This document shows positions 16,713 to 26,745 of a stretch of DNA of 64,000 bases, piece after piece. The first letter of the stretch is position 1. The number at the start of each line of letters is the position of its first letter. Below the pieces are notes generated by a model, which did not search any database, had not been told where the DNA came from, and saw only the letters and a program-made list of their open reading frames with translations. Position numbers and translations under genes: made by a program. Source of the DNA: Afipia sp. GAS231 (GTDB taxonomy: Bacteria; Pseudomonadota; Alphaproteobacteria; Rhizobiales; Xanthobacteraceae); the NCBI RefSeq assembly GCF_900103365.1, contig NZ_LT629703.1, forward strand, positions 1,116,001-1,180,000. The letters run 5' to 3'.

Positions 16713-17914
16713 CTTTCCTCGCGCAGGCTCGCTTCGAGCCGCCCCAGCTCGGCGTCGAGATCGCGCTCGACGTCGGCGACCGCCATCTCGACCACCCGAT
16801 AGTCGCGCGCTTCCAGCCAGGCCCTGCGGCCGGCGCGGTCGGCGACGATGGCGTCGGACTCGTTGGCGTTGACCAGCTCGATCGCGATCCGGTGCACGAA
16901 GGAGACGAAATCGGGGATGTGGCGGCCGACCGGCGTCTGCCGTTTGAACTGCCCGGCAAACCGGCGATCGCGGGTCAGCGCCTGCCACAGGATCCGCTCG
17001 GCATCGGTCGGGTTCCGCCGCAACAGCCGGGCCAGCCCGCGGACCGTGCTATTATCGCCCGGTGCGGTCGCACCCTGCCCGTGTTCGGCCAGCAGCGCCC
17101 GAAGCCGGGTCGCCTGTTCGCCATCGAGGACGCCGCCCTTGGCCGGTCCCTTGCGGCCTTCGGCAATCGCCATAACAACCCCATGCAAAGTATGCATGTC
17201 CTGCTTGGTCGGATCCATCCGGGTGAAGATGTTGCGCAGGTTGACCAGCATGGTCTCGCGCTTTTCCGCCGGGCGCAGGAATTCGACCTTGTCGAGTTCC
17301 CGGACCAGATTATCGAAGAAGGCCTGCATCTGGTGCTGGGAGGCGCGCTCGGAATGTTCGGGCATCGCGAACGGCAAGGCGCCGCCGGTCGAGCGCTTGA
17401 ACCATTCATAGCCGATCAAGAGCACCGCCTGCGCCAGGTTCAGCGACGCAAAGCCCGGATTGACCGGAAAGGTGATGATCCGGTTGGCGAGTGCAACCTC
17501 CTCGTTCTGGAGTCCGTAGCGCTCCCGGCCGAAGAGGATGCCGACCCCGCCACCGCCGGCGACATGCACGGCGATTTCGCCGGCCGCTTCCGCTGGTGCT
17601 ACCACCGGCTTGGCCTGGTCGTGGGCACGGGCGGTGGTGGCAAACAGCAGCGTCAAATCGGCGACCGCCTGCTCGACCGTGTCGAACAATTGGGCCTGTT
17701 CCAGAATCTGGTCGGCGCCGGCCGCCGCGCGTTGCGCCGCGATGTTCGGCCAGCCGTCGCGAGGATTGACTATTCTTAAACGCGAGAGTGCGAAGTTGCC
17801 CATCGCGCGCGCGGCCATGCCGATATTCTCGCCGAGCTGCGGCTCGACAAGAATCACAACAGGTCCGGCTAAGTCCAAACCAGACTTGGTTTTATCGGTG
17901 CCCGAACCGGACAT
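16709..17914 (-). CDS. TrmJ-like RNA methyltransferase fused to DUF559 domain
   Basis: A 401-residue two-part protein. Residues ~10-255 are a SpoU/TrmJ-type SAM-dependent 2'-O-methyltransferase (PVVILVEPQLGENIGMAARA; VGILFGRERYGLQNEEV; FPVNPGFASLNLAQAV, the knotted SAM site). Residues ~285-390 are a DUF559 (Vsr/PD-(D/E)XK-like) domain: LLRRNPTDAERILWQALTRD, then IPDFVSFVHRIAIELV. In common DUF559 proteins the last motif reads ELDGGQH; here it is ELVNANES, so the nuclease may be impaired. ATG 17914 is chosen where the methyltransferase begins. TrmJ proteins modify tRNA position 32. Confidence 0.88.
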   Translation of the reverse strand: MSGSGTDKTKSGLDLAGPVVILVEPQLGENIGMAARAMGNFALSRLRIVNPRDGWPNIAAQRAAAGADQILEQAQLFDTVEQAVADLTLLFATTARAHDQAKPVVAPAEAAGEIAVHVAGGGGVGILFGRERYGLQNEEVALANRIITFPVNPGFASLNLAQAVLLIGYEWFKRSTGGALPFAMPEHSERASQHQMQAFFDNLVRELDKVEFLRPAEKRETMLVNLRNIFTRMDPTKQDMHTLHGVVMAIAEGRKGPAKGGVLDGEQATRLRALLAEHGQGATAPGDNSTVRGLARLLRRNPTDAERILWQALTRDRRFAGQFKRQTPVGRHIPDFVSFVHRIAIELVNANESDAIVADRAGRRAWLEARDYRVVEMAVADVERDLDAELGRLEASLREES

Positions 17915-18203
17915 TCTCACTTCACTTTCTGATTCAACGAGCAAAGATTTTGAATCAACGCGCGAAGCGAATGATTCAAAACCTGATGATCCCGCCGCTT
18001 TCGCAAAGCACCGCGGAATTCTCAAGCCCGATAACAGGGTTAGTAGCGTTTCCGAACGCGCGATCAAAGCGTGGATAAAGCTTCTCCCGAAGCGCCGCCT
18101 GTGGACGCACCACTTTCGGATAGGCTAACAATCATACCCAAAGCGAAGCTGCAAACGAACCCTCGAAGCCGGTTCAACGGCTGAGATCACGGGAGAGACG
18201 TCC

Positions 18204-19934
18204 ATGCGCAGTCGATGGTCACTGGCTATTTTGGGCGTGTTCCTGATCGTGGCGGGCGGCCTGCTCGCGCATCTGACCCAGACCTCGGGCGGCATCAAAA
18301 TACACGACATCCGCTTCAAGGGGGCCAAGGGCAACACCATGAGCGCCCTGCTCTACGTCCCCCCGAACGCCACGGCACAGACTCCCGCCCCCGGTATTCT
18401 CGCGGTTCACGGCTACATCAATTCGCGCGAAACCCAGGACGGCTTTGCCATCGAGTTTGCCCGCCGCGGCTATGTGGTGCTCGCCCTCGACCAGACCGGC
18501 CATGGCTATAGCGACCCGCCCGCCTTCGCCAACGGTTTTGGCGGCCCGGATGGCCTCGCGCATCTGCGCAGCCTCGACATCGTCGACAAGAACAATATCG
18601 GTCTTGAGGGCCACTCGATGGGCGGCTGGACCGTGCTCGCCGCCGCCACCGCCATGCCCAACGACTACCGGGCGATGGTGCTGGAGGGGTCGTCCACCGG
18701 CAAGCCGTTCGCCGCCGACGGCACCCCCAGTTGGCCGAGGAATGTGGCGCTGGTGTTCGCCCAGTATGAGGAATTCTCCGCGCTGATGTGGGGCGAGGAA
18801 AAGGCGCGCGATGTCACCAAGAGCCCGAAGCTGTGGGCGTTTTTCGGCACTCAGGGCGCGGTCGAACCGGGCAAGGTTTATGGCGACATCGCGCAGGGCA
18901 CGGCGCGGGTGCTCTACACGCCCGCGATCACCCATCCGGCCGAGCACATCTCCCATGAAGCGATCGGCTACAGCCTCGACTGGTTCGCCAAGACCCTGCA
19001 GGGCGGCACGCCCCGCCCGGCCGACGGCCAGATCTGGTTCCGCAAGGAGATTGGCACGCTGATCGCGCTGCTTGGCTTCGTCGCCCTCCTGATCGGGGCG
19101 TTCGATGGCCTGCTGGAAGCGTCGATGTTTTCGAAAGCGTTGCGGTTGCCCGTGGTCGAGGACGGCACCATGCCGGCCCATTCGGCGGCCAGCGGTCACC
19201 GCTGGACCGTGGCCCTGATCCTGTCGGCCTTGATTCCGGCATTGACCTATTACCCGGCGTTTGCATTGGCCGGCACCTTCGTCAAACCCTCGATCTGGCT
19301 GCCGCAGGGGATCACCAACCAGATCATGGTCTGGGCCGTCATCAATGGCCTGATCACGCTGGCCCTGATGCGGTTCGCGCCCAAACGCGCGCGTCGTAGC
19401 GGCCTTGTCGGCCAGTCGGTGCTGATCGCGCTGGCCACCGTCGCGATCGGCTATGCCGCGCTGTGGCTGGCCGATCTCACCTTCACGATCGACTTCCGGT
19501 TCTGGATCGTGGCGCTGAAACTGATGAACGCGAAGCAGTTCCTGATCTTCCTGATCTACCTCGTGCCGTTCACTGCGTTCTTCGTGGTCGCGCTGCACGT
19601 GCTGCACCGGAATTTCTCGACCATGGCCGCCGGCCGCGGCACGTTGTACCTGACGAATATCCTCGCGCTGACGCTGGGCTTCGTCGCGCTCCTGGGCGCC
19701 CAATACGGCACGCTGTGGTTGACGGGAAAGCTGTTCAACCCGCTGCCCGATCCCGGCTTCGTCCCGCTGTCCACCATCGTGGCGATCCAGTTCGTGCCAC
19801 TGCTGGCGATCTGCGCCGTGATCGCGACCTTCACCTGGCGACGGACCGGCTCCAGCCTGCCGGGGGCCCTGATCTGCGGGCTGTTCGTCACCTGGTACGT
19901 GGTGGCTGGGACCGCCACCCAGGCGGCGTTCTAA
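18204..19934 (+). CDS. Alpha/beta hydrolase with C-terminal membrane domain
   Basis: A 576-residue protein. An N-terminal anchor helix (about 5-24) precedes a periplasmic-type alpha/beta hydrolase with oxyanion region AVHGYINSRE and nucleophile Ser138 in GHSMGG; the catalytic His is probably in the THPAEHISHEA stretch near 245. The second half (about 285-570) holds six or so hydrophobic helices. GGGAGAGACG precedes the start. The hydrolase resembles dienelactone hydrolase/peptidase S9 types; the membrane half is not recognised. Substrate unknown. Confidence 0.85.
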   Translation: MRSRWSLAILGVFLIVAGGLLAHLTQTSGGIKIHDIRFKGAKGNTMSALLYVPPNATAQTPAPGILAVHGYINSRETQDGFAIEFARRGYVVLALDQTGHGYSDPPAFANGFGGPDGLAHLRSLDIVDKNNIGLEGHSMGGWTVLAAATAMPNDYRAMVLEGSSTGKPFAADGTPSWPRNVALVFAQYEEFSALMWGEEKARDVTKSPKLWAFFGTQGAVEPGKVYGDIAQGTARVLYTPAITHPAEHISHEAIGYSLDWFAKTLQGGTPRPADGQIWFRKEIGTLIALLGFVALLIGAFDGLLEASMFSKALRLPVVEDGTMPAHSAASGHRWTVALILSALIPALTYYPAFALAGTFVKPSIWLPQGITNQIMVWAVINGLITLALMRFAPKRARRSGLVGQSVLIALATVAIGYAALWLADLTFTIDFRFWIVALKLMNAKQFLIFLIYLVPFTAFFVVALHVLHRNFSTMAAGRGTLYLTNILALTLGFVALLGAQYGTLWLTGKLFNPLPDPGFVPLSTIVAIQFVPLLAICAVIATFTWRRTGSSLPGALICGLFVTWYVVAGTATQAAF

Positions 19935-20062
19935 CGTGCAGGATCGGCTGAAAGTGCATAACGGCTTGGCTTCCGCAGCCCGGTTTGCGGTGCTATAGCC
20001 CGACTATAATCCTCCACTGACGCCCGAAACGCGCGTTTTTCCAGAAAAAGGCCCCCTCCGTC

Positions 20063-21274
20063 ATGGCAAAAATCAAGGTGACCAACCCCGTCGTCGAACT
20101 CGATGGCGACGAGATGACCCGGATCATCTGGCAGTACATCAAGGACAAGCTGATCAACCCGTTCCTCGATATCAACCTGATGTATTTCGACCTGGGGATG
20201 GAATACCGCGACAAAACCAATGACCAGGTCACGATCGACGCCGCCAACGCCATCAAGAAGGTCGGCGTCGGCGTCAAGTGCGCCACCATCACCCCGGACG
20301 AAGCCCGGGTGAAGGAATTCGGCCTGAAGGAAATGTGGAAGTCGCCGAACGGCACCATCCGCAACATCCTCGGCGGCGTGATCTTCCGCGAACCGATCAT
20401 CTGCAAGAACGTGCCGCGCCTTGTTCCCGGCTGGACCAAGCCGATCATCATCGGCCGCCACGCCTATGGCGACCAGTACCGCGCCACCGACATCAAATTC
20501 CCGGGCAAGGGCACGCTGACGATGAAGTTCGTCGGCGAGGACGGCGCCGTGATCGAGCGCGAAGTGTTCAAGTCGCCCGGCGCCGGCGTCGCCATGAGCA
20601 TGTACAACCTCGACGATTCGATCCGCGATTTCGCCCGCGCGTCGCTGACCTACGGCCTCAACCGCGGCTATCCGGTCTATCTGTCGACCAAGAACACCAT
20701 CATGAAAGTCTATGACGGCCGCTTCAAGGACATCTTCGAGGAAATCTACGAGAAGGAATTCAAGAAGGACTTCGAAGCCAAGCGTCTGACCTACGAACAC
20801 CGCCTGATCGACGACATGGTGGCCTCTGCGCTGAAATGGTCCGGCGGTTATGTCTGGGCCTGCAAGAACTATGACGGCGACGTCCAGTCCGACACCGTAG
20901 CGCAGGGCTACGGTTCGCTCGGCCTGATGACCTCGGTGCTGATGACGCCGGACGGCAAGACCGTCGAAGCCGAAGCCGCTCACGGCACCGTGACCCGGCA
21001 CTACCGCGAGCACCAGAAGGGCAAGGAGACCTCGACCAACTCGATCGCCTCGATCTTCGCCTGGACACAGGGCCTGTCGCATCGCGCCAAGCTCGACAAC
21101 AACGAGGAACTGGCGAAGTTTGCCAAGACCCTGGAGAAGGTCTGCGTCGATACCGTCGAAGCCGGCTACATGACCAAGGATCTCGCGCTCCTGGTCGGCG
21201 CCGACCAGCGCTGGCTGTCCACCACAGGCTTCCTCGACAAGGTCGCGGAAAATCTGACCAAGGCGATGGCTTAA
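20063..21274 (+). CDS. icd: NADP-dependent isocitrate dehydrogenase
   Basis: TCA-cycle enzyme oxidising isocitrate to 2-oxoglutarate. The 403-residue protein is of the eukaryote-like homodimeric type found in rhizobia: [20 protein letters not shown] at the start, [12 protein letters not shown] (substrate loop, about 95-106), and [20 protein letters not shown] (about 305-325, NADP and isocitrate binding). It is a single gene with its own 130-base upstream region. Confidence 0.97.
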   Translation: MAKIKVTNPVVELDGDEMTRIIWQYIKDKLINPFLDINLMYFDLGMEYRDKTNDQVTIDAANAIKKVGVGVKCATITPDEARVKEFGLKEMWKSPNGTIRNILGGVIFREPIICKNVPRLVPGWTKPIIIGRHAYGDQYRATDIKFPGKGTLTMKFVGEDGAVIEREVFKSPGAGVAMSMYNLDDSIRDFARASLTYGLNRGYPVYLSTKNTIMKVYDGRFKDIFEEIYEKEFKKDFEAKRLTYEHRLIDDMVASALKWSGGYVWACKNYDGDVQSDTVAQGYGSLGLMTSVLMTPDGKTVEAEAAHGTVTRHYREHQKGKETSTNSIASIFAWTQGLSHRAKLDNNEELAKFAKTLEKVCVDTVEAGYMTKDLALLVGADQRWLSTTGFLDKVAENLTKAMA

Positions 21275-21340
21275 ACGACCGGTGGCGGGGTTACTGGTTC
21301 TTGGGGTTTGCTTTGGGGCCTAACTCAGGAAAGTGTGACC

Positions 21341-21847
21341 ATGTCGCTATGTAAGTCCGCCGCGCTCGCAGTTCTGTTGCTGTCAGGCTCGCTCGCGAGC
21401 GCAGCCGCCCAAACGCCTGTTCCCGACGCCATCGCGGCGCCGGGAGAGGCCATCGTCGTGACCCTGCATGCCGAAGGCGCTCAGGTCTACGACTGCAAGG
21501 CCGGCAGCGACGGCAAACTCGGTTGGGCGTTCCGCGAACCGATCGCGACCTTGATGGCTGACGGCAAGACCGTCGGCCGGCACTATGCCGGACCGAACTG
21601 GGAATACAGCGATGGCAGCGCCGTGGTCGGCAAAGCCGCCGGCAATGCTCCCGGTGCAACGGCCAACGATATTCCCTGGCTGAAGCTGTCAGTGGTTTCC
21701 CAACGCGGCACCGGCGTCCTCACTGGCATCACGACCGTGCAGCGGATCAACACCCAGGGCGGCAAGCTCGACGGCGCCTGCGACAAGGCCGGCGCCACCC
21801 GCAGCGCGCCCTACTCCGCCGACTACGTGTTCCTGCGCAAGGGCTGA
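21341..21847 (+). CDS. Exported DUF3455 protein
   Basis: A 168-residue protein with a Sec signal peptide (cut near ASAAAQT about residue 23). The mature part has the DUF3455 pattern: VYDCKAG early, then WAFREPIATLMADGKTVGRHYAGPNWE, and a second cysteine in LDGACDKAG. AGGAAAG lies nine bases before ATG 21341, which is preferred to a start 33 bases upstream. Function unknown; related fungal and bacterial proteins are surface or periplasmic. Confidence 0.82.
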   Translation: MSLCKSAALAVLLLSGSLASAAAQTPVPDAIAAPGEAIVVTLHAEGAQVYDCKAGSDGKLGWAFREPIATLMADGKTVGRHYAGPNWEYSDGSAVVGKAAGNAPGATANDIPWLKLSVVSQRGTGVLTGITTVQRINTQGGKLDGACDKAGATRSAPYSADYVFLRKG

Positions 21848-21881
21848 CGAACGGCTTGGGCGCGTGAGCCCATCGCCGGAC

Positions 21882-24203
21882 CTACACGGGATCGAACGCG
21901 CGGATCGGCGGCAGATTGCCGTTGAAGCGTTCGACCTGGACCGTCGTCAATTGGCCGGTGCATCCCTGCGCGAATGACGAAGTGCCGATATCGCGCGTGA
22001 GCACATTCGGATTGCCGTGAACGCACAGCGATCCGTCTTCCTTGGGATCCATAGGGTCGTACCAGGCACCGGTCGGCAGCTGGACGATCCCCGGCGCAAT
22101 CGCGTCGGTGACGTGCGCCGCAGCGAGGCAGGCGCCGCGCTCGTTGAACAGCCGCATGATGTCGCCGTCCGCAATGCCGCGGGCGGCGGCGTCTCGCGGA
22201 TTGATACGCGCAACCTCGCGGCCGCGATGTTTGGCGGCGAGCGAATGTCCGCCAAAATCAAGCTGACTGTGCAAGCGCGTCGCCGGCTGGTTGGCGACAA
22301 GGAAACACGGCGAACCCGGCTTCGGCACGTCGGTCTTTTCCAGCCACACGGGGTGGCCGGGACAATCGGCATCGCCATGACCGGCGATCTTCGCCGAGAA
22401 AATCTCGATGCGTCCGCTTGGCGTCTGCAGCGCGTGGGCGAGCGGATCCTCGCGGAAGCGGCGCAGCTTGCCACCGTCATCCGGCCGCTGCGGCACGATC
22501 AGGCTGCCGCGCTCCCAGAAGGTCTCGAAGCTCGGCGCCTCGAAGCCGCGCGCCTCGAGCGAGGCGCGGGTCGGCTCGTACAGATGCTCCAGCCATTGTC
22601 GCGCTGTCATGCCTTCGGTGAAGGGCTCGCGCGCGCCGAGCCGGTCGGCAAGATCGGCAAAGATGTCATAGTCGTCGCGCGCCAGCCCGAACGGCTCGGC
22701 GATCCGGTGCATGGCGACCATCAGCGGATCGTTGGTGGAGTAACCGATGTCCTCGCGCTCCAGCGTCATCGTCGCCGGCAGCACGATGTCGGCGTGCCGG
22801 GCCGTGGCGGTCCAGGCCAGTTCATGGACCACCAGCGTATCGACTTGCGCGAAGGCCTTGCGCAGCCGGTTGATATCCTGGTGGTGATGGAAGGGATTGC
22901 CGCCCGCCCAGTAGACGAGACGGATATCCGGATAGGTCCGCGTCTCGCCGTTGTAGCGATAGGTGGTGCCGGGATGGAGCAGCATATCCGCAATACGCGC
23001 GACCGGAATGAAATCCGAAACGCCATTGCGGCCCTGTCTTAGCGTCGGCCCCGGCACGTCGTTGACGCGTCGGCCGTAATACCCGATCGCGCCGAGCGAA
23101 TAGGCATAGCCGCCGCCGGGCAGGCCGATCTGGCCAAGCGCCGCCGCCAGCACCATCCCCATCCACACCGGCTGCTCGCCATGTTCGGCACGCTGCAACG
23201 AATGCGAGACGGTGATGAGCGCCCTTCGCCCGGCAAGGCGACGCGCCAGCTTTCGTATCGCGGAACCATCGACGCCACAGATCGCCGCGGCCCATTCGGC
23301 GTGCTTGGGTTGCCCATCGCTCTCGCCGGTCAAATAGCGCAGGAAGACTGGCCAGCCTTCCGTGTAGCGATCGAGGAAGGCCTGATCATGCAGACCTTCG
23401 GTGACCAGCGTGTGGACGATGCCAAGCATCAGCGCGGTGTCGGTGCCGGGCACGCACGTCATCCATTCCGCGCCGGCCTCCGCCGGCAGATCTTCGCGCA
23501 GCGGGCTGACGAGGATGAACTCGCAGCCGCGCCGGCGTGCGTCACGCATCGCGCCGCGCTCGACGTGCTTGCTGATCGAGCCGCCCGCCACCATGGAGTT
23601 CTTCAGCGCCATGCCGCCGAATGCCAGCACGACCTCGGTCTCGGCCGCGATCTGCTCCCAGGTCACATTGTGCTTGGTGATGTCTTCATAGCCTGCGAGT
23701 ATCTGCGGGAGCAGCACCGAAGACGCGCCTGACGAATAGCTGTTGACCGAACGCACGTAGCCGCCCAACGCGATGTTCAGAAAGCGGTGAACCTGGCTCT
23801 GGGCGTGATGAAATCGGCCCGCGCTGGACCAGCCGTACGAGCCGCCAAAGACCGCACCGGGACCGCTGACGTCTCGGATCCGCATCAGCTCGTCACCCAA
23901 AAGGTCGAGCGCTTTCTCCCAGCTCACCGACACATATTCATCGCGGCCGCGACGATCGTCGGGACCGGGGCCACGCTCGAGCCAGCCACGACGGATCGCC
24001 GGTTGGGCAATGCGCACCTGGTGGCGCAAAGCGCCGGGGAAATTGTCGATGATGCCGCTCGGATCGGGATCGCCGGCATATGGCCGGACTTGCAGCCCAT
24101 CATCGCTTTGACGCGCCGAGAACACGCCCCAGTGCGAGGTGTGTGGCTTGAAACCGTCCGTGAGGTCGAGACCCTGGTCGGGATAACCAACACTGTCGCT
24201 CAT
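21882..24203 (-). CDS. Molybdopterin oxidoreductase, BisC/TorZ (DMSO reductase) type
   Basis: A 773-residue Mo-bis-MGD enzyme. GSYGWSSAGRFHHAQSQ (about residues 120-135) carries the serine that ligates Mo in DMSO/TMAO/biotin sulfoxide reductases. Later blocks include YWAGGNPFHHHQDINRLR and the C-terminal dinucleotide-binding domain with VANQPATRLHSQLD. There is no twin-arginine signal and no N-terminal iron-sulfur cysteines, so it is probably cytoplasmic, like BisC, which repairs biotin sulfoxide or methionine sulfoxide. It stands alone, convergent with the DUF3455 gene. Confidence 0.92.
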   Translation of the reverse strand: MSDSVGYPDQGLDLTDGFKPHTSHWGVFSARQSDDGLQVRPYAGDPDPSGIIDNFPGALRHQVRIAQPAIRRGWLERGPGPDDRRGRDEYVSVSWEKALDLLGDELMRIRDVSGPGAVFGGSYGWSSAGRFHHAQSQVHRFLNIALGGYVRSVNSYSSGASSVLLPQILAGYEDITKHNVTWEQIAAETEVVLAFGGMALKNSMVAGGSISKHVERGAMRDARRRGCEFILVSPLREDLPAEAGAEWMTCVPGTDTALMLGIVHTLVTEGLHDQAFLDRYTEGWPVFLRYLTGESDGQPKHAEWAAAICGVDGSAIRKLARRLAGRRALITVSHSLQRAEHGEQPVWMGMVLAAALGQIGLPGGGYAYSLGAIGYYGRRVNDVPGPTLRQGRNGVSDFIPVARIADMLLHPGTTYRYNGETRTYPDIRLVYWAGGNPFHHHQDINRLRKAFAQVDTLVVHELAWTATARHADIVLPATMTLEREDIGYSTNDPLMVAMHRIAEPFGLARDDYDIFADLADRLGAREPFTEGMTARQWLEHLYEPTRASLEARGFEAPSFETFWERGSLIVPQRPDDGGKLRRFREDPLAHALQTPSGRIEIFSAKIAGHGDADCPGHPVWLEKTDVPKPGSPCFLVANQPATRLHSQLDFGGHSLAAKHRGREVARINPRDAAARGIADGDIMRLFNERGACLAAAHVTDAIAPGIVQLPTGAWYDPMDPKEDGSLCVHGNPNVLTRDIGTSSFAQGCTGQLTTVQVERFNGNLPPIRAFDPV

Positions 24204-24560
24204 TCAGTCCTGCCCTTCTCGACGGATCGGGACGCGGAACCCGGGCGATCCTGACCATCATACGTTTGCTGGCGAAGCATTTCCCCGATGATAGAACCTG
24301 CCGCCGATTTGGCCACTGGCAAATTCGGGATGCAGCGCCGCAACGAAACAGTCCTCAGCGCAAAAGTCCTCCTGAGGGTCCACCGAGCCGCGCGATCGAA
24401 TCGTGATGCGGGTCAGCAATCTGCAATCCGGATACGCTGCGCAAAATCTGCAGAAACAATCCTAAAACGCGCGCTCAGGTCACTGGTAGATCGAACGTGG
24501 CGATCGGCGCAAAGGTGCCGGTCGCGACGCGCGTGATGGCCGGTTTCTGCAGAGGCGTTC
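24204..24560. other. 357-base gap between divergent genes
   Basis: Holds the promoters of the molybdoenzyme gene and of the unrecognised membrane protein. Short open frames exist but show no convincing start, codon bias or family pattern. No clear hairpin or operator was seen. Confidence 0.5.
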
Positions 24561-25598
24561 ATGACAGGCTTCTACTTCTTCCTCGTGTCGCTGTGCGTGG
24601 TCCCCTACGCCTTTGCGGCCATGATGCCGACGTGGCGCTGGTTGCTGGGTGTCACGCTCACCATTGGCGGCGTTATCTCCGCAATCTGGATTCAGGATTG
24701 GATCGCGATGTCGAATCCCGACTATCACGAAGGCGCGGGCGGAGCGCTGGGGCGGCTATTTTTTGGGTTGGTTACGCTTGGTTTCCTTGCGGGCGTCGTT
24801 GTCCGCACCATTACCCTGATCCTGAGGTCGAGAGGACTTCCCATACGCTATGGCGCCACGATCTGCATTCTAGGCTCGGCGATCGTTCCGGGCTCCCTCG
24901 AAGGCATCGATGCATGGCAAAAATGGAAGCTGCGCTCGCCCTCTCGGGCCTGTTTGAACGCCACATTCAACGTCAAGGTCGCCAACGCCTCCTTCGTCAT
25001 TCCAGCGGCCGGTTTTTTCAATGTGTACCTCGGCAAGACGTCCGGCGCAGACGCCTATTATTTCGGAATGAGTCCTACCTTGCGGGCCTTCTGCGCGTTG
25101 AGCGACCACGGCAAACCGACCAAAGCGACGTTGATCTGGCTGCGCTTTGGTCAAAGTCAGTTCATTGAATCCCTGCCCTCGATCTGCACCGCTCCGGTCG
25201 CCAATTGGGCCACGACCTACTGCGCCGCTTACGGAGCGGGACGCCGGGATGACAGTGTCGAATTCCCAACTGATATTCATGTCTTCGCGCCCGATGAATT
25301 CAGGCTCGGTGATTTCGGCGGATCGCGTTCGACTTATGCGGATTCGCTAGAGCCGAAAACCTGGCCGGGGGCACCCGCATACGTGCAGTGCGATACGTTG
25401 ACGACGGATCAGCATCCCCTGACCTTCGAGTGCAGCGGGACCGGAAACGAGCGCTGGTGTAAAACTTCCTATCCGTGGAAAGATGGAGCTAATCTCAACT
25501 ACACGTTCCGGGTCGGCTATGACGACGCAGCCGAGAAAGGCAAACGGATCGATGCCGAGACACGAAAATTTATCGCCGGCTTCCAGGCCAAGCCCTGA
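24561..25598 (+). CDS. Unrecognised membrane-anchored protein
   Basis: A 345-residue protein I do not recognise. Four hydrophobic segments lie in the first ~115 residues (about 3-22, 27-45, 65-85, 97-113). The remaining ~230 residues are soluble, rich in aromatic residues and cysteines (Cys at about 130, 171, 201 and 213, and later in YVQCDTLTT, FECSGTG, RWCKTS), consistent with a disulfide-bearing periplasmic domain. GAGGCG precedes ATG 24561. The soluble part includes the pattern FNVKVANASFVIPAAGFFNV. Its downstream neighbour on the same strand is a DUF3303-like gene, 30 bases away. Confidence 0.7.
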   Translation: MTGFYFFLVSLCVVPYAFAAMMPTWRWLLGVTLTIGGVISAIWIQDWIAMSNPDYHEGAGGALGRLFFGLVTLGFLAGVVVRTITLILRSRGLPIRYGATICILGSAIVPGSLEGIDAWQKWKLRSPSRACLNATFNVKVANASFVIPAAGFFNVYLGKTSGADAYYFGMSPTLRAFCALSDHGKPTKATLIWLRFGQSQFIESLPSICTAPVANWATTYCAAYGAGRRDDSVEFPTDIHVFAPDEFRLGDFGGSRSTYADSLEPKTWPGAPAYVQCDTLTTDQHPLTFECSGTGNERWCKTSYPWKDGANLNYTFRVGYDDAAEKGKRIDAETRKFIAGFQAKP

Positions 25599-25628
25599 AT
25601 TCCGGGTCTACCGTCAACGGAGTTGTCC

Positions 25629-25916
25629 ATGCTGTTCATGGTGATCGAGCGCTTCAAGAATCAGGACCCGATCCCGGTCTACCGGCGGGTCCGCGATCCC
25701 GGGATCAAATTCCCGGAAGGCCTGACCTATGTCGGCAGTTGGATCGAGCCCAATTTCGACCGCTGCTTCCAGTTGATGGAATGCGACGACCTGCGACTGT
25801 TGCAGGAGTGGGTGCTGGCGAACAACCGCGATCTCGGCATGACCTTCGAGATCGTGCCTGTTGTCCCCAGCAAGGAGACGCGCGAAGTCGTTGCGCCGTT
25901 CCTGGATTCGAAATAG
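25629..25916 (+). CDS. DUF3303-like small protein
   Basis: A 95-residue soluble protein with the DUF3303 pattern: MLFMVIERFKNQDPIPVYRR at the start and a middle FDRCFQLMECDDLRLLQEWV, the ferredoxin-like (dimeric alpha-beta barrel) fold. GGAG at 25619-25622 fits ATG 25629. Proteins of this type are often stand-alone stress or sensor-like monooxygenase-fold proteins; no function is established. Confidence 0.82.
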   Translation: MLFMVIERFKNQDPIPVYRRVRDPGIKFPEGLTYVGSWIEPNFDRCFQLMECDDLRLLQEWVLANNRDLGMTFEIVPVVPSKETREVVAPFLDSK

Positions 25917-25999
25917 GTCTTCGTCTGCCGACCCGGCCTTCAACGAGGTCGCACTGTCACCCCTCTTCCGCGCAATCAATGCCTTTGATCGAAGCCGAC

Positions 26000-26734
26000 A
26001 TGACGATGCATGAGCGTGGAGCGCTGGCAGACATTCGAGCAATCGCCTTCGATATTCAGGGCACTTGTGTCGATTTCTATCAACCGCTGATGCGAGCCGG
26101 ACAGGCCGTGAACCTTACCAAGAACATCAATCTCGACTGGTCGCGCCTGTCCGGCGCTTGGCGCGAGCTTTACCGCTCGGAAATGGACGGCGTGATCGCA
26201 GGGACCAGGCCGTGGATCAGAGTAGACCAGATTTATCGCCAGGCGTTCGACGTGCTGCTCGATCGCGAAAAGGTCAGCGCGCTTTTCACCGCCGGTGAGC
26301 GCGACAGCTTCTGCGAGGTCTGGTCGCGGCTCGACCCGTGGCCGGACAGCGTCGACGGGCTAAGGCGCATGCAAAGCCGCTTCACGACGGCGACGTTGTC
26401 AAACGCCGGCATGGCCGCGGTCATATCGGTCTGCAAACATGCCGGTTTGCCGTTTGATGCGGTGCTGACGGCCGAGCTGTGCAGAAGTTACAAGCCCGCA
26501 CCTGCCGTCTATCAGCTCGCGGTCGACTATCTCGGATTTGAGCCCGCCCGGATTCTCATGGTCGCCTGCCACAAATACGACCTCGCAGCTGCACGAGCGT
26601 TTGGAATGCGAACCGCGTTCGTGGCAAGACCTTTGGAGTTTGGTCCGCAATCCAGCCCCGACACTTCGGCTGAACCCTGGTTCGACCTGCACGTGCAGTC
26701 GCTGCAGGAACTGGCGACAGCGCTTGGGACCTAG
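26000..26734 (+). CDS. Haloacid dehalogenase type II-like HAD hydrolase
   Basis: A 244-residue HAD-superfamily protein. Motif I is AFDIQGTCVDFY with the nucleophile Asp, motif II is TLSNA, motif III the Lys of CRSYKPAPAVYQ, and motif IV lies in MVACHKYDLAAARAFGMRTAFV, the arrangement of L-2-haloacid dehalogenases. The start is uncertain: ATG 26000 (GAAG upstream) is chosen over 25979 and 26006. Whether it dehalogenates or is a phosphatase-like relative cannot be told. Confidence 0.85.
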   Translation: MTMHERGALADIRAIAFDIQGTCVDFYQPLMRAGQAVNLTKNINLDWSRLSGAWRELYRSEMDGVIAGTRPWIRVDQIYRQAFDVLLDREKVSALFTAGERDSFCEVWSRLDPWPDSVDGLRRMQSRFTTATLSNAGMAAVISVCKHAGLPFDAVLTAELCRSYKPAPAVYQLAVDYLGFEPARILMVACHKYDLAAARAFGMRTAFVARPLEFGPQSSPDTSAEPWFDLHVQSLQELATALGT

Positions 26735-26745
26735 CCCGCGCCGCT

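Noticed and set aside
24288..24536. 82-codon frame in the gap before the unknown membrane protein
   Set aside because: Arg/Ala-rich with no ribosome site or helix pattern.
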